Shown here piece by piece: positions 1-30,776 of a DNA stretch of 64,000 nucleotides. The stretch comes from Pempheris klunzingeri. Lineage: Eukaryota > Chordata > Actinopteri > Acropomatiformes > Pempheridae. The stretch covers positions 16,103,328 through 16,167,327 of the forward strand of contig NC_092019.1 of the NCBI RefSeq assembly GCF_042242105.1, written 5' to 3'. Each line of letters opens with the position of its first letter. The first letter of the stretch is position 1. The notes beneath the pieces were generated by a model, which was not told where the DNA came from, did not search any database, and saw only the letters and a list, made by a program, of their open reading frames with translations. Made by a program: the position numbers and the translations under genes.

Positions 1-101
1 TCCGGCAGTCTTTTTCTCTTTTTTTCTCTCTCATCATCATCACCTATCATTAACTTGACATCTGACTTATCTCCATATGTCACTGCGCTATATGTCAATG
101 A

Positions 102-1290
<1,189 letters not shown>

Positions 1291-2290
1291 ACATGCGTAA
1301 AGGACAAAGAAACCCACTGGAACATAAACACACATGCGCAGGGACATGCATTACACATTTATGCACAAATGCACACAGACACACACATGAACTTATCATA
1401 CAAGTATACTTAAATACATGTGTATACACACATATTCCAAGATATGCTGCTTTGAATTGTCCTGTGTACTACCTTGATAAGTGTATGTTTGTATCTATTT
1501 CATGCGCTACCTAGTGGTCAGCGTCACACATTTAAATAACCATTGTTCAATCACCTTTTTTCCAATCTAAAATCTAAAAAACACACAGATTCACACAAGC
1601 CCTACAGAGTGTATTTGCAGTTATAGGAAAACCATCCCTTGGCCCATAGTCAGTCAGATATTATGATCATAATATCATATCATAATATCATTGGATATTT
1701 GAAGTGTGTGGAGAGGTTTCTATTCTCTTCATGGGATGCCCTTACACTGAAGTGCTGGCATCATCACTTATCACAGTGCCATCAGGTTAGGTTTGGCCTC
1801 TGAGATCAATACACCTGATTGGAGTATATTCATTCATCCATCTGACATGTCAATCAGCCTATTGATCTATCCTGACAATCAGGCTCATTTGCTAGCCACT
1901 CTGTCTGTCAAGAGAAAGAGCTTTATTGATTAGATGATTAGAACTAGTGTGGTGGGAGGGGTCTAATAACAATTTAGTGCCCAGTCAGCAACATTGTTTA
2001 TGTAAGAGTGTGTAAGAGTGCAAAATAAATATGTGACTATCATCGTCCACTCACGTGCCCTCACTGTAATCTAATTTTGAAGTTGTTGTGATTAAAAAGC
2101 TCTCTGACTTTATTGTGAATGAACTGACTTGCTTTGCCCTAAAATGTACTTTTGCATAAATGAAGTATGTATGAAGTGATTGATGGATAGTTTATAGTTT
2201 TTTATATCAACCACACACTGATGTGGGCTGTATATTATTGTTGTAAGACTTTTATTCAGTAAATGAAATAAAATTCATATTAACTGGAGA
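1291..2290 (+). other. Probable she 3' UTR with two poly(A) signals
   Basis: This stretch follows the she stop codon and has no convincing open frame. AATAAA hexamers occur at 2024-2029 and 2267-2272, either of which could end the transcript. A perfect 20-bp palindrome lies at 1657-1676. Confidence 0.55.
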
Positions 2291-5200
2291 CAAACAGTGT
2301 TATTAATAGACATGCCGGCAGCAAAAGTCAAAGCAGGGTTCAAGGAAAAAAAGAACTGAAACAGAGATGAAAAGCTAACCAGAGTGAATCTGTGTGCTTT
2401 TCTCTTGTAGCTGTAAAACCATTGACCTGAGTGTGAAATCAATTACATTTACACACTCACATGCAACCGCAGGCATGCACAGGCACTCACCTATTTGTAG
2501 TCAACAAATGCAGACAAACATCAGCACACACATGAGCACACATACAAAATGCATACATAAATAGCGTACACACAAATCGCATTTACTCACAACCCAAAAG
2601 GTGGTGCATTTAAATCCTCGCCAACACACACAAAATGCAGAGAAGCTCCGTCCTCACAACGATGCATGGAAGCGTGTGTTTGTGCTAAGATATGTCTTAC
2701 CAGAAAACACCAGTGTATTGCTTTGCATGAGTATCTCTTAGTGTGTATGTGTGTGTGTGTGTGTGCGCGCGAGTGTGTGTGCAAGCGTGAGTGTGCCCAT
2801 GTGTGCACCCATGTGTGACATTTATGCGTGCGTGCAGTCCTGTGTGTGTGTGAGAGAGAGATAGAGAGAGAGGGAGTCAGAATTTTTCTGTTCAGGGATT
2901 ACCAGGTTGCCATGGTGATTAGTTAGAGTGAGGTAGGGCCATCTCTACGGGGAATGACGAGAGGGAGGAGAGAGGAAGAGAAAGAGGGAGGAGAGACAGG
3001 CTGCAATATAAAAAAGAGCTATGAATAACCGTGGCCATAGTGCCATAGTAGCAGTGTAGCTCCCCCACAGAATAGCCTTGGTTTGTGAATGGAGAGCAGC
3101 AACATGTAATGTCAGAGCACTGCCAGGAATTAGTGAGTAAAAACTATCAGCCCATGAAGCAGATTCTGTAGCGCCTTATTGATCGCCTGACACCTCCTTG
3201 AAAGGCCCAATCCAGAACAAATAAACGACTCGTTCAGACATCTCAGTAAGGCAGATGCTTACTTTTGCATAGGCCTGAGCTCAGGCTTTCCGGTTGAGGA
3301 GCCATCTATAATCTTGGCCATCCTGCTACCCAACGTGTCACAAATGGCAATGTTACACAACAACAGACACCACTAAGTATCACCCCTCCCTCCATCCGTG
3401 TGATCTGTTATGGTTAGTCCTCTATGCTCTCTTAATTAAATCACAAAGTAGGTCAAAATAAACAAGAGGGCCGGGATGCTTGACACATGATTCTTGCAGA
3501 GCTTGTTAGTCTATTTTTGGGAAAGTTGCATTCGGTAAAAACCAAGCATACAATCTTTTCTTTGGGTTTTCTTGGTCTTACACATCATCCCATACCATCC
3601 CTGAAAAGCGTGTATCTCCTTTTTATTTCTCGAGATAAACTAAATACAGGATTAAGTGGTTGTTTGTGAAACCACCAAACCACCAAATCATCCTTTCTCA
3701 AGCTAAATAAACTATTTAAAAAACAATAACATCCCAACGATCTGAAAACTGCATTATCACAGCTGAAAACCAGGAGATTTTTCAAAGACAGTGATGATAT
3801 GCAAGATTTCTATCACCTGCGCTCTGAATGTGACATTATAATGTATCAATGATGGTGGAAGTATTCACATCCTTTTCTTGATTAATAGAAGTGATACAAA
3901 AAAAATAAAAGTGGTGCCTTCAAAATGATCGAAAAGTAGAATTATTATCAGCAAAATATGCTCACAATCAGTATCAACAGTTACTGTTTTATTCCAATAT
4001 ACATTCTATTAGTTCATCATTATCGTTATAGCATTAATGTGTGATGTTGCATCTGGTTAAGGCAGAGCTGATCTTAACTACTTTTTATCCCTTTGGATTG
4101 CTCAGTTTATAACAGTACAATCGGATTGGCCACATGGTTTGTATGTTAGATCTTCATCTGCAAAGTAACCACAAATTATTATTACATTATTAATCATTAT
4201 TTGCCTCTAAAAATCTAGTAAAGAAGTATAAATATTCATTAAGTACAAGTACCTCAAAATTGGACTTCAGTTCTGTACTTGTATACTTTGTCTTACACTA
4301 TTAATCAGCCTGTGATTCATAGATCAGATTTTCACGCTGTTAATCAAAGTGTTGCCCAGATGTGACAGAACCACAGGAAGTAACTGCAGCCACCAGAAGA
4401 CAGAATGACAGCAAGAGAGGAAGGGACAGAGGAAAGAAGAGAGAGGGAGAGCGTGAGGGGGTGTTAGGGGAAGACAAGCACTTGTGGGGGTCCCAGCTTT
4501 TAAATAATTCACAGAGAGACTCACAGCACTCAGTGCAGAGGAGGAGCACTGTCAGGTCAGCTCATTCACTGCAGAGGAGAGGTAGAAAGGACTGTACGGA
4601 GAGAGGAAGAGAGGAAGAGTGTATAAAGATAGCATGAGAGAGCAAGACATTACAGTGGAAGAGTTTGCCTGTGTGTGCATGCGTGTGTACATTGTGTGAG
4701 TGTGTGTGTGAGTGTGCTGTGTGCCAGCTGCGCATGTGTATTCTTTGTGTGTACCGGTGATGAAAATAGACAAAATGAAGGAGAAACAGGTCGTTTCCTC
4801 CTGGAGCTTTCTGGTTTCTCTTAGTCACCACGGCAACCACCTCCTCCCTCCATCCTGCACTCCTGTTTACTTAGTTTAGTCTTCCCCCATCCATCCCTCC
4901 CTCCCTGCCTCCTACGCTCATTTGATTCCCCTCCTCTCCCTCCCCCTTGCTTTTTGAGTCCTGTACCCCTTCATTTCATTTGCTGCATTCCCTCATCACC
5001 CAAATCAGTTGTTATGTTTCTCGTATCATCAGGCACCCGACTCTAATCATGACCCGCAGTAAGGATGTTGCGATGTCCAGAGTGGGCAGCAAGCTTCTAT
5101 ATGTTGAACCCCATCTACCTGGCTAATCCTCCTTCTTCACCCCCCCCACCTACCTGCTCTCTCCTCCCTCTCCATCTTCCTAACCGGCTCCTGACCATGT

Positions 5201-5780
5201 AGATGGGGGACTGGACGTAACACTCCAGTGGCCTAGAGAGGGAGAGAAACAGACATTTACATTTATTGAAAGATAAGTGACGGTAAGGGGAAGATACAAA
5301 GGAGAAGAGATCACATAAGAGAAGGCATGACATGCACCTCCAGTTTTTAGAATCCAGGATTATTCTCAGAATAAAGACCACACGCAGCGCGGGAAAGAAA
5401 GATGCTGTGAGGTTATTTCAATGTGCAAAGAAAGAGGTGTGTGAGACTTCTACACACACATGGCTACAAAGTTTTCCAAATCCTGATTTTTTAAATTATA
5501 TTTTCTAATATTCTTTTTATTATATTTATAGCCTATACTATATTGAGGCTGCTTGATGAAAGATACATTTTAGAAGATATAAAATACCACAACTGCTGCC
5601 ACAACTATTTGTCCTGAGGCTAATATGGAAGAAAGAGCAGATAGAGATGAAAGATGTCATTAAGTTTGACAAGGTCGCCATAACGTCACTATCAGTTCCA
5701 CAAACACCCTGTGCGCGCCTAAGAGCTCTGAATATTACATGGTGACGTGTGACTTTGTGCGGGGAAGACACTGGCATCGG
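2291..5780. other. Intergenic region between she and chrnb2
   Basis: No gene recognised. It holds GT-rich low-complexity DNA around 2745-2790, purine-rich stretches near 2950-3000 and 4380-4460, and one interspersed repeat at about 3851-4291, listed separately. A short minus-strand block at 5173-5225 has splice-like flanks but no recognisable protein. Confidence 0.5.
3851..4291. repeat. Interspersed fish repeat, copy A (short DNA-transposon-like)
   Basis: Begins with GGTGGAAGTATTCACATCC and ends with AGTACAAGTACCTCAAAATTGGACTTCAGT and a TACTTG tail, resembling from memory a widespread percomorph repeat whose two ends are inverted versions of each other (TGGAAG...TACTTAAGT). The body also contains the CATTAATGTGTGATGTTGCA and GGTTAAGGCAGAGCT stretches typical of it. 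A second fragment lies at 16108-16210. No coding capacity; superfamily not assigned. Confidence 0.55.
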
Positions 5781-5934
5781 TAGCTGAGCCGTGGAGCCTC
5801 TGAGGTATGCCACATCCTCCCCTCCCCGCCTCCTCCCCCCTGAACTGCTCCGCCGCGCGTACCCCCCCCCCCCCCCCCCCCCCCCCCCCGCCCCTCCTCC
5901 GCCTCTCCTGCGCGTCGCATCGCTGAGCGGTGTG

Positions 5935-5950
5935 TTCAGCACGGACAGCC
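5935..5950 (+). promoter_or_regulatory. RE1/NRSF-like element with compressed half-sites
   Basis: TTCAGCACGGACAGCC contains both halves of the REST consensus (left TTCAGCAC, right GGACAGC) but lacks three bases between them. A functional RE1 silencer in the 5' region of the mammalian beta-2 receptor gene is established, and this one lies at the same kind of place, about 250 bp before the ATG. The shortened spacing makes REST binding uncertain. Confidence 0.5.
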
Positions 5951-6068
5951 TGCACCGCACGAACCAGCGCAGAGCTCACCTGGCCCCGCCGAGATATCTC
6001 CATTTCATCCGTTTTCGGGCGAGGAAAGAAGGAGAAGAAGTGGACCGACGGAGAGCCCTGGCGTCACC

Positions 6069-6086
6069 ATGCCAGGTAGAGACTGA
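6069..6086 (+). other. Short upstream ORF before chrnb2
   Basis: ATG in the strong context CACCATGCC opens a five-codon frame (Met-Pro-Gly-Arg-Asp, then TGA), ending 116 bp before the main start. If transcription starts upstream of 6069 it would be scanned first. The overlapping CCAG/GTAGAG could alternatively be a splice donor. Confidence 0.4.
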
Positions 6087-6202
6087 AGGCAGGTTTGGGT
6101 CGTGAGGAGGAGGGGAGGAACACTGCGGGTGTGCTTGGGGTGGCCTCTCCATCGCGCTGAACACCTTTCGAGCTCGGAGCGCACTCGGACTCACGGACCA
6201 TA

Positions 6203-23642
<17,440 letters not shown>

Positions 23643-25620
23643 CCGCTCCCAGCCTACAAACACGCTGACGGACAGCTCCCCCGACCAATCAGCACAACAG
23701 GACAAAGGCCGGAGGTGGGGGGGCTGGTCTGGGTTTTATTGTGTCTATTGGACTGGAACCAGAACTGGAACTGAACAGCAATCACACCCATTACCTTTAT
23801 AGTAACGTTTTTTGCAACGACAACAGTTTTTCTTGTGTGAAGAAAAAGGAAAACACCATCATACTCTTACCTGCGTTTTTTTGTCCAGATGTTTTATGGA
23901 CTGACCTCCCCTTTCTGGTGGAAAGGTCCCTCCCTGCTCTCCTCTTAAGCCAGTCAGGGCATGAGGATGCTCTGATTTACTCCTTGTTGAACCAGCCAAT
24001 TTTCTGCTTGACGCTAACTGCTTAGTTGACACATGACATGCCCGCCTTCAACTATGACATTGCTCATTCACAATATTGATTGATGTCAGTAGGAGCTAAT
24101 CAGAAAGGGAGGGGAGGTTCATATCAAGGTTCTTATACATTTGTTTTATTTTTTCAGGAATCCACTATGTCAGTGAACTGATTCAGTATATTTTATCATA
24201 GCATAGCAGCTTACCACAGTATAGCATTAGGAATATATTATTAAGATTTCTCTATGTGTTAGCTCATGCAAGGGGTGTGTTGCTGATTGAGAGGCTACGG
24301 TGTGTTGTATGATTGTATAGATAAAACAAGAATGTGATATAAACTGTACTACACAGCCTGAGATGCGCACACAAACACAAAATGTGTACAAGCAACAGAT
24401 TGTGATGGAAAATACGCGGAGGGGACTTGAATTACTGAAAGAGCCAGGTTGCATTATTAGATAGAAGGTCAAAGGGACAAAGTAATAGATTATGCATGGA
24501 CAGTTTTTTGCTTAGAGAGTTGTGCACATTAAATAGAGAACAGAAGCAGCCTGCTGCGCCAGAGTTCGCAGCTGCAGTGAGATGAGTCTAGCTCCTGAGA
24601 AACCTCAGAATCTGAGCCAAGATGGTGGATAGGATCTCCTGTGTGATGGACAGTGGAACATGATTTCTCCCAGATGGAGTATTTAGATCTCAGTTGAGAT
24701 GAAGCAAAGATCAGTATTGGAAAAAGGAACATGTAAATCTAATTATATTGATGGAAGGGTGGGAATTTTACCATGGAAATTAAGCTATTATGTGTATTAA
24801 TATGTAATTTCATATTTCAGTATGTAATGTTCAGAGCATATGTATACTTGTATGCGTGTGTGTATGTATGTGTGTGCGTACCCCATACCCCAATGCATTA
24901 TCACATCTGTCAGATACGACGTTCAGAAGAGCATACTGTTTGTGTGTCTCCCCCTCCCTTTTATTAATCTCTGGAAACCTCTCTCCAATTCTCTCCCCTT
25001 TATCTGGTCATATATGGACAAAGACATTCCTGACATTTAGTCCAATGAGATTAACGGTTACCTTCATAGTCCGCCTATTCATTACAGCAGTTTTCCTTTT
25101 CATCATGGACTGGCAGATTTTTCTTATTTCCATAACCCTCCCAGGTTCCCTGACAACCAAGCAAGAAGCAAAAGGCCTTTTCAATTACGCAGGGACTGGG
25201 GGACGAATTAAAAACCTCAAAAAACAAGAGAGAAGTGACAAGAGGAAAGACAGTGAAGTAGTCGAATCAGGCAATAAGGTACAGATGCAAAATAATAAGC
25301 TGAAAAGAAAATGTGTGCAATATATGAATTAATAATAGAAATGTTTCTGACTTTATTGTGATGTTACAGCTGAGGAAGAACAGAGTGAAAAAAACAGGAT
25401 AATCTGACCACAGCAAGCACAATCCAGATAGTGAGGAAGAATTAAGCAGGATAGGCAGAGACAAAAGACTTTACGAGTTGTTACTGCAAAGGAAAGCCAC
25501 TATAAAACTCTGCAGAAATGCCGTCTAATCCTCAGTCACTGTCACTCGCTGTGAGTTTCCCCGGCTTTTTACGGCCAAGTGGCCAAGTCTGCAGCTAAGC
25601 TCAGTCCTGGGCTGGGAGCT

Positions 25621-25671
<51 letters not shown>

Positions 25672-27064
25672 GTCTCTCTCTTTCTGTCTCTGGAGGATGG
25701 GATTACCCAAGGGGATCCCCCAGCAGATCCTGAACAAGTGTGAAAAGCCTATCAGAGACCTGTGAAAACTGTAGGCTGCAACGCTCTATATGGACAAAGT
25801 GCTGCTGTCCACCCTTGTTCTCTCTCTCTCTGACCTTTCCACTCTCCTTCCTCTTTTCTCACTTCCTCTCTCGTTATGCTCCTCCATCTCTCACCTTCTC
25901 CTTCTCGACTCTCAAATCTGCTCCTGTGCACACCTTAACCAGTCCAATAAAGGTTGTAGGTTCAGATTAATTAACCAATGTGTGGCATGTTTTTACTCTC
26001 ACACTCACACACGCATGTAACTTACAGTCTGTAAATTACTGTATTACCCAAACTTCCCATTAATCTTACACCACAGGATAGAACGAAAGAAAGAAACGTT
26101 TCCTGGCTTTCTAATATTGAGGCTGGCAGCTTCCTTTTTATAAAATGTACACACACACACACACACACCTACACACTCTCGTAGTGTTTTTTTTCTTTTA
26201 GGAAGCAGGGCTTTTAAACAATCATGGGTGTAGGGCCCAGCCAAGGTCACTTCAAGTTCTCATTATTCTGCTGTAAAAACAAGAATGCAGGTACAGTCTG
26301 TAACTGATCACATACACCTTATGAATTTTTTGATGCAGAGGAACACTGTGTACCTCAGGCCACAACCGAGCCGTAGCTGTCAGTCATACAAAAGACTTAA
26401 CTAAAGCCACTTAAACTCTATATTTCATTAATATAACAACAATGTCTCTTTGCAACGATGACTGACAAATCTATCTCTAACCTATTCCCATCCACTGCTG
26501 GAACAAAGTGCTGTTTCATCATGTGCAAAGCAAATTAAAGATAATGCAATAATCCTCGGTTGGAACTATTGGGTTGGATTGAGGGCCATTTGCTGCCACC
26601 TGGTGCCCATCATTTGATCTTACTCATCTTCTCTGCTTAAATAAAGAGCAGCCAACATTTTATTGTTTTGAGTCAAGGTCACATTTATTCTTTCCAGGGA
26701 GAAATTCCTTTGTTTGAATGTGTTACAAAATACATGAAAAGAAAAAGAAAGAGAGATATATTCACATCTTCAACAATGACAGGTGTTGAAACTGACTTAA
26801 ACTCTCCATATTTTTACATAGCAATAAATACAATATGAGATGGGTGTGGGGTGGGATGTGATGGATTGATTGGGCACTGCAGACAAATGCACAAACTGCA
26901 GACAAATGCACAAACACCCCACATGTACTGCTGACATGACTAGACGTATGTGTGTGTATTTGTGCATGTCACTCCATGACAGGATGTCTGCTCTCCTGTC
27001 TTAACTGTTTCCTCCCTGGAGCGTGTGGGTGTGTGGAGTGGATGTCTTTGTGCCAAGGGCGTGT
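23643..27064. other. chrnb2 3' UTR and convergent intergenic region
   Basis: No coding exon recognised. A plus-strand AATAAA at 25946-25951 is a candidate chrnb2 poly(A) signal. Minus-strand AATAAA (plus TTTATT) at 26659-26664 and 26684-26689 are candidates for s100a1, so the two genes converge here. A (CT)n microsatellite lies at 25621-25680. A 19-bp unit is directly repeated near 26879-26914. Confidence 0.5.
25621..25688. repeat. (CT)n microsatellite
   Basis: CT dinucleotide run with a few T or G interruptions. Confidence 0.9.
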
Positions 27065-27476
27065 TCACTTCTTCTTCTCTCCCTTGTCGTTGTACTCCAG
27101 GAAGAAGTCGTTACAGGCCACAGTTAGAGCTCCGACCAGTATGATGAACTCGGTGAAATCTACCTCCCCGTCGTTGTTGGAATCCAGGTCTCCCATCACC
27201 TTATCCACTGCCTCCTTATCCTGGGCATTCTGTATGTGTGAGGGTATAAAACAGAAATGCATGTCTGTTTCATACATATGCTCATTTTGTATCCCTAAGT
27301 GCTTTTCTGCTTACCCCCAGGTAGTTGCCAAGCTCTGTGGTAAGCATCTCCTTGAGCTCAGCCCTGCTCAGTGTATATTTATCTCCCTCGTTTCCAGAGT
27401 ACTTGTGGAAGGTCTGGATCATGAGCTGCATGGCGCTCTCCAGGGTGGAGGCGTTCTCTGAGTTGGGCAAAGACAT
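27065..27476 (-). CDS. s100a1: S100A1-like EF-hand calcium sensor
   Basis: Two coding exons on the minus strand, 27476-27315 and 27229-27065, GT-AG and phase 0, giving 108 aa. The start at 27476 is the only Met before helix I. S100 proteins are small dimeric calcium sensors; S100A1 regulates calcium handling in muscle and neurons. Visible: helix I ([17 protein letters not shown]), the 14-residue S100-type loop ending [11 protein letters not shown], the hinge, the canonical second loop [12 protein letters not shown], and [16 protein letters not shown], almost identical to human S100A1 (VALTVACNNFF). The C-terminus is extended to [10 protein letters not shown], whereas human ends near ENS (94 aa). 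The intron sits at the family's usual position between the two EF-hands. A TATA-like box and a non-coding first exon lie upstream near 28387-28481. Confidence 0.93.
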
Positions 27477-28386
27477 TCTGGAGAAGGGTAGAATAAGAGG
27501 AAGGGTGGAGGGAGGAGAGAGCAACAGCAGTTCATGTCAGTACTCCTGTCTGCAAAATCTGCTCTCTGGAGCATGAAGGACAAGTCAGCTGCAAATCAAT
27601 ACAGGTTAAAGCCGCTTGCGGTTGCTCTCTCGCACACAAACACATGCAAACACACTCTTCTTTTAGACACTGCCAGACTGGGTGACAGATAGAAGTCATG
27701 GAAAACACACACAACTGAATCACACTGTGCAGTACAAACACTGAAATACCGCCAGTGATTGAAGAGATATTTGGCAGAATTGGAAACCCTGCACAGTCCC
27801 AGATTTGAGTTTGCTCTAGCTGTTTCCTCCCTGCCACTGGTCCTGATAAGATTTTTTCTACAGATGAACTGATCCTCAATCTGTTTGTTGCGTTGCCCTG
27901 TAAAGAGGACCTCTGGGAGTCAGGACGTAGTCAGCAGCCGGACATGTGAGCCAACTGATAAGAGTGAAACTCTAAGCTGGTAAAACAGTCGAACCAGTGG
28001 AGGAGATATAACCAAGACACACAGAGGCAACCTGATCTGGCTTTTACTTTGGCTCTACCGGATGGCAGAAAACACCGGAGACATGTGTAAGTCCTTGCAT
28101 TTCTTGAACCTACATCACCTCTGAACTGTGAGGACGTTTCCTAACTGTCAATCACGAGCCTGGAAAGCTCTGCTCAAGATAACTTAAAGTTCCTTAATGA
28201 CTCAATAGGTTACCAGAAAGCTCTTCCTGTCCTTGTTGTTTATTTGCACAAGGACCACCAGTCCACCTACAGACATTAGCTGCATCCCCCAAAAATCTAC
28301 TTTTAAAAGTAAAACCAGTCTGAAACAACCTCTGAGAAATGCAGAGACACAACTCTCAGTGTTGAAGCCTGCCGTCTACATCTTAC

Positions 28387-28481
28387 CTGAGTGAAGGATG
28401 AGTGCTGGCCTACTGGTCAGGTGCAGAGAGAGAAGGCAATAGCGACTGATGAAGAGGACGAGGAGGACACCGTCTTAAATA
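28387..28481 (-). promoter_or_regulatory. Probable s100a1 TATA box and non-coding first exon
   Basis: Read on the minus strand, TATTTAAG (28481-28474) is a TATA-like box, and CTCAG/GTAAGA gives a consensus splice donor with the exon ending at 28387. S100 genes usually have an untranslated first exon, so this is a good candidate for it, starting at about 28450. Inferred from motifs only. Confidence 0.5.
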
Positions 28482-28489
28482 CATCCCTC

Positions 28490-30348
28490 ACTCCACCCAT
28501 CCCACTTACCCATTCCTCCTCTCTCCCTCCTTCCACCTGTTGCTCCTCTCCTCCTTCCCATCCCCCCCATCTCCTCTCCTCCTTCTCTGTTTACGCATCA
28601 GACACCTGCCATCCGCTGAATGGACAGATGTAAGATCCACCTGCCCCCCATCGCCCCCACTGTCTGTCAGAGATGGCATATCGGCAAAAAAACACTAATG
28701 GCATTGTACCTTCAGTAAGACATCATGTATCCACTGAAGGACTCATAATTTGACCACAGGCCACACCACCGATGCCCTTGTACAGGTTGAAAGTGGTCTT
28801 GTTATTCTGAGATGTCAGAGTGCATGGAGGTTAGGATAATAGTGAGTTTTAGAGACGTGGCATCAGTCTGTAACATTCATACTTTGATGAACTCAACACA
28901 CTGAGCACAATGATTTGGCGTGCAGTGACAATGACACATCACTTGGTATGCTCCAGCTTGTTATTCTGACAGATTATCCTGCTACCCTGTTGTGCAACCA
29001 TTTTGTTATTCATGTCAAAACAAAGAAAAGGCACAGAGGGAGTGCTAAAGTAAATATTGTAGCCAAGCAAAGATGAATAACTTGCGAACTTTTCAAATGT
29101 GTGTGTTTTTAAGAAGCAAAGAGTGTCGGAGTAGAGTGTGGGGGTAGGATGTTCACTGGAGGAGAGGGGGGTCATGCCTGATACAGTATCCGGAGGATTA
29201 GTATAGCACCGATGAATGGAGCCATCACACCTGGCAGCCATGCAGAGAAATCCCAATACAAAGACTTTGCAAAACACACACAAGGGCCAACGTGCTAATG
29301 CGAGGACACACACATACATTTTCACAACCACATTCACACCTCAAGCTCCAAAACACAAAGAATACATGGTTTAGTATTTAAAAGCAGAAATATTTTACAT
29401 AGTTCTGGCCAGGTATCCATTTGACTTAAAGCAGCATAATGGATACAGTGAGAGCCACAGAGTATGAAAAATAAATGATACAAACATATAATCATGTGCA
29501 CTGGAATGAATCATACATGAGAGAAAACAACATCAACATTAATGCACAGGCACTATCATCACCATGAAATGTACGTGCGATCTGCTGTCCTTGTAAAGTG
29601 CATCTTCTTGTTTATGTGTCATTACTGTAGTGCATTGTGTCAGGGAGTGGGGTAGCACAGTGCAAGTGCACGCCTGTATGCACCATATGTGTGTATGTAT
29701 AATGTTGCAGAGTGGACGATGGTGCACAATAGGAAGCGTATACTGTATGTCAGGATCTGGTTGCAATAGTTGATGCATATAAAGGCTGCTGAGTTTGACT
29801 GGCCAGGGATGTTACAGCTATATTTAGCAAGTGTTGCTGGTAGCTGTGGTAGGAGCAGGTATCATTGAAGCACTGCTTGTGGGACAATGTCAAACCGTAT
29901 CAGGTAAATCACTGACCAAATACAGTGTTTCATTAAGTGTCCCAGCAGAATTTTAACGAACGTTAAAGGGTTATGTCAGCAATTACATTTCATGAAAATG
30001 CAACTTAAGAAAGATAGATTAAAAACTACACAAAATATAGTTTTATTATATAAAGCTTTTATTTTGAAAATACAGTAAGTGTCCTTCGTATAATTGGTTC
30101 AACAAAAGACACTCCCGGCTCAGAGTCCTTCAGTGTGCCTGTATGGTATGACTGAAAAAAAAGGTTGATCTGGACAGAGTTTAAGGTTCAGCTCAGCGCA
30201 TTATACAACTGGTTAACTGAATGAATGAAAATGATTACGGACTGTTGTGAAGAAAATGGATACATGAAGTTTGGAACATTTGGAATTGAGGATAGATACT
30301 AAAAAAGCTCATCCACCAAACAGTGCAGCTTCACAAGCCCACAAGCAT
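28490..30348. other. Intergenic region between s100a1 and the A13-like S100
   Basis: No coding exon recognised. Minus-strand poly(A) signals (plus TTTATT) at 30042-30047 and 30058-30063 probably end the A13-like S100 transcript, giving a 3' UTR of about 300 bp. Confidence 0.5.
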
Positions 30349-30776
30349 CTATGAAGCATCTGCAGTGGCTTCTTCAGACTTCTTCTGACTCATGGCGTTG
30401 GCCAAGTAACCAATCAGAGTGAGGTATTCCTGGAAGCTGACCTTTCCATCGTTGTTCTCATCCAGTCCCCGCTGCATCTCCTTCACGGCAGAGGAGCAGT
30501 TTGCATCCTGGATGGACAGAAGCAGACGAAAAATACCGTTAGAACTAATATGGTGGCTCCTTGTGAAAAACTAAAGAGGGAAAAAAAATGTTCTACAATA
30601 CTGATGGATTATTTTTGTACAGCCGTTGGTGATGGAGAAGTCATATAGCTCTTTACCTCCATGATACCTCCAAGCTGTTTAGACACCAGTTTCTGGAAGA
30701 CTTTTCCGTCTAGATTCTCCTTCCCCCTGGCAGAAGAAAGAAATGTGGTCACCACCGTCTTAATGGCTGACTCCAT
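30349..30776 (-). CDS. S100 family protein, A13-like by eye
   Basis: Two minus-strand coding exons, 30776-30657 and 30507-30349, GT-AG and phase 0, giving 92 aa. The start Met follows the acceptor CTCTCTCTTTAG by two bases. Helix I reads MESAIKTVVTTFLSSARGKE, closest in memory to human S100A13 (IETVVTTFF-FAR). The first loop is shortened and has Val where the calcium-binding Glu normally stands (GKVFQKLV), so it is probably non-canonical. The second loop DENNDGKVSFQE is a full canonical EF-hand, followed by YLTLIGYLANAMSQKK. S100A13 is known for copper- and annexin-linked non-classical secretion of FGF1 and IL-1alpha; that role is not shown here. It lies next to s100a1 in the same orientation. 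Membership in the family is firm, the paralogue name less so. Confidence 0.88.

Larger units (their letters stand above)
5700..6202 (+). promoter_or_regulatory. chrnb2 promoter and 5' UTR region
   Basis: A GC- and CpG-rich block just upstream of the chrnb2 start codon, unlike the AT-rich flanks. It contains an uninterrupted run of 28 C (5862-5889), a REST/NRSF-like sequence (5935-5950) and a short upstream ORF in strong Kozak context (6069-6086). No clear TATA box was seen. The exact transcription start cannot be placed from sequence alone. Confidence 0.6.

Noticed and set aside
5173-5225. Minus-strand block with CTCTCTAG and CCG/GTTAGG borders (LECYVQSPIYMVRS)
   Set aside because: Borders could be splice sites but no partner exon or known family was found, and it is in the she-chrnb2 gap.
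5538-6105. Gly- and Pro-rich open frames on both strands
   Set aside because: They come from the C28 run and GC-rich promoter of chrnb2, with no conserved motif.
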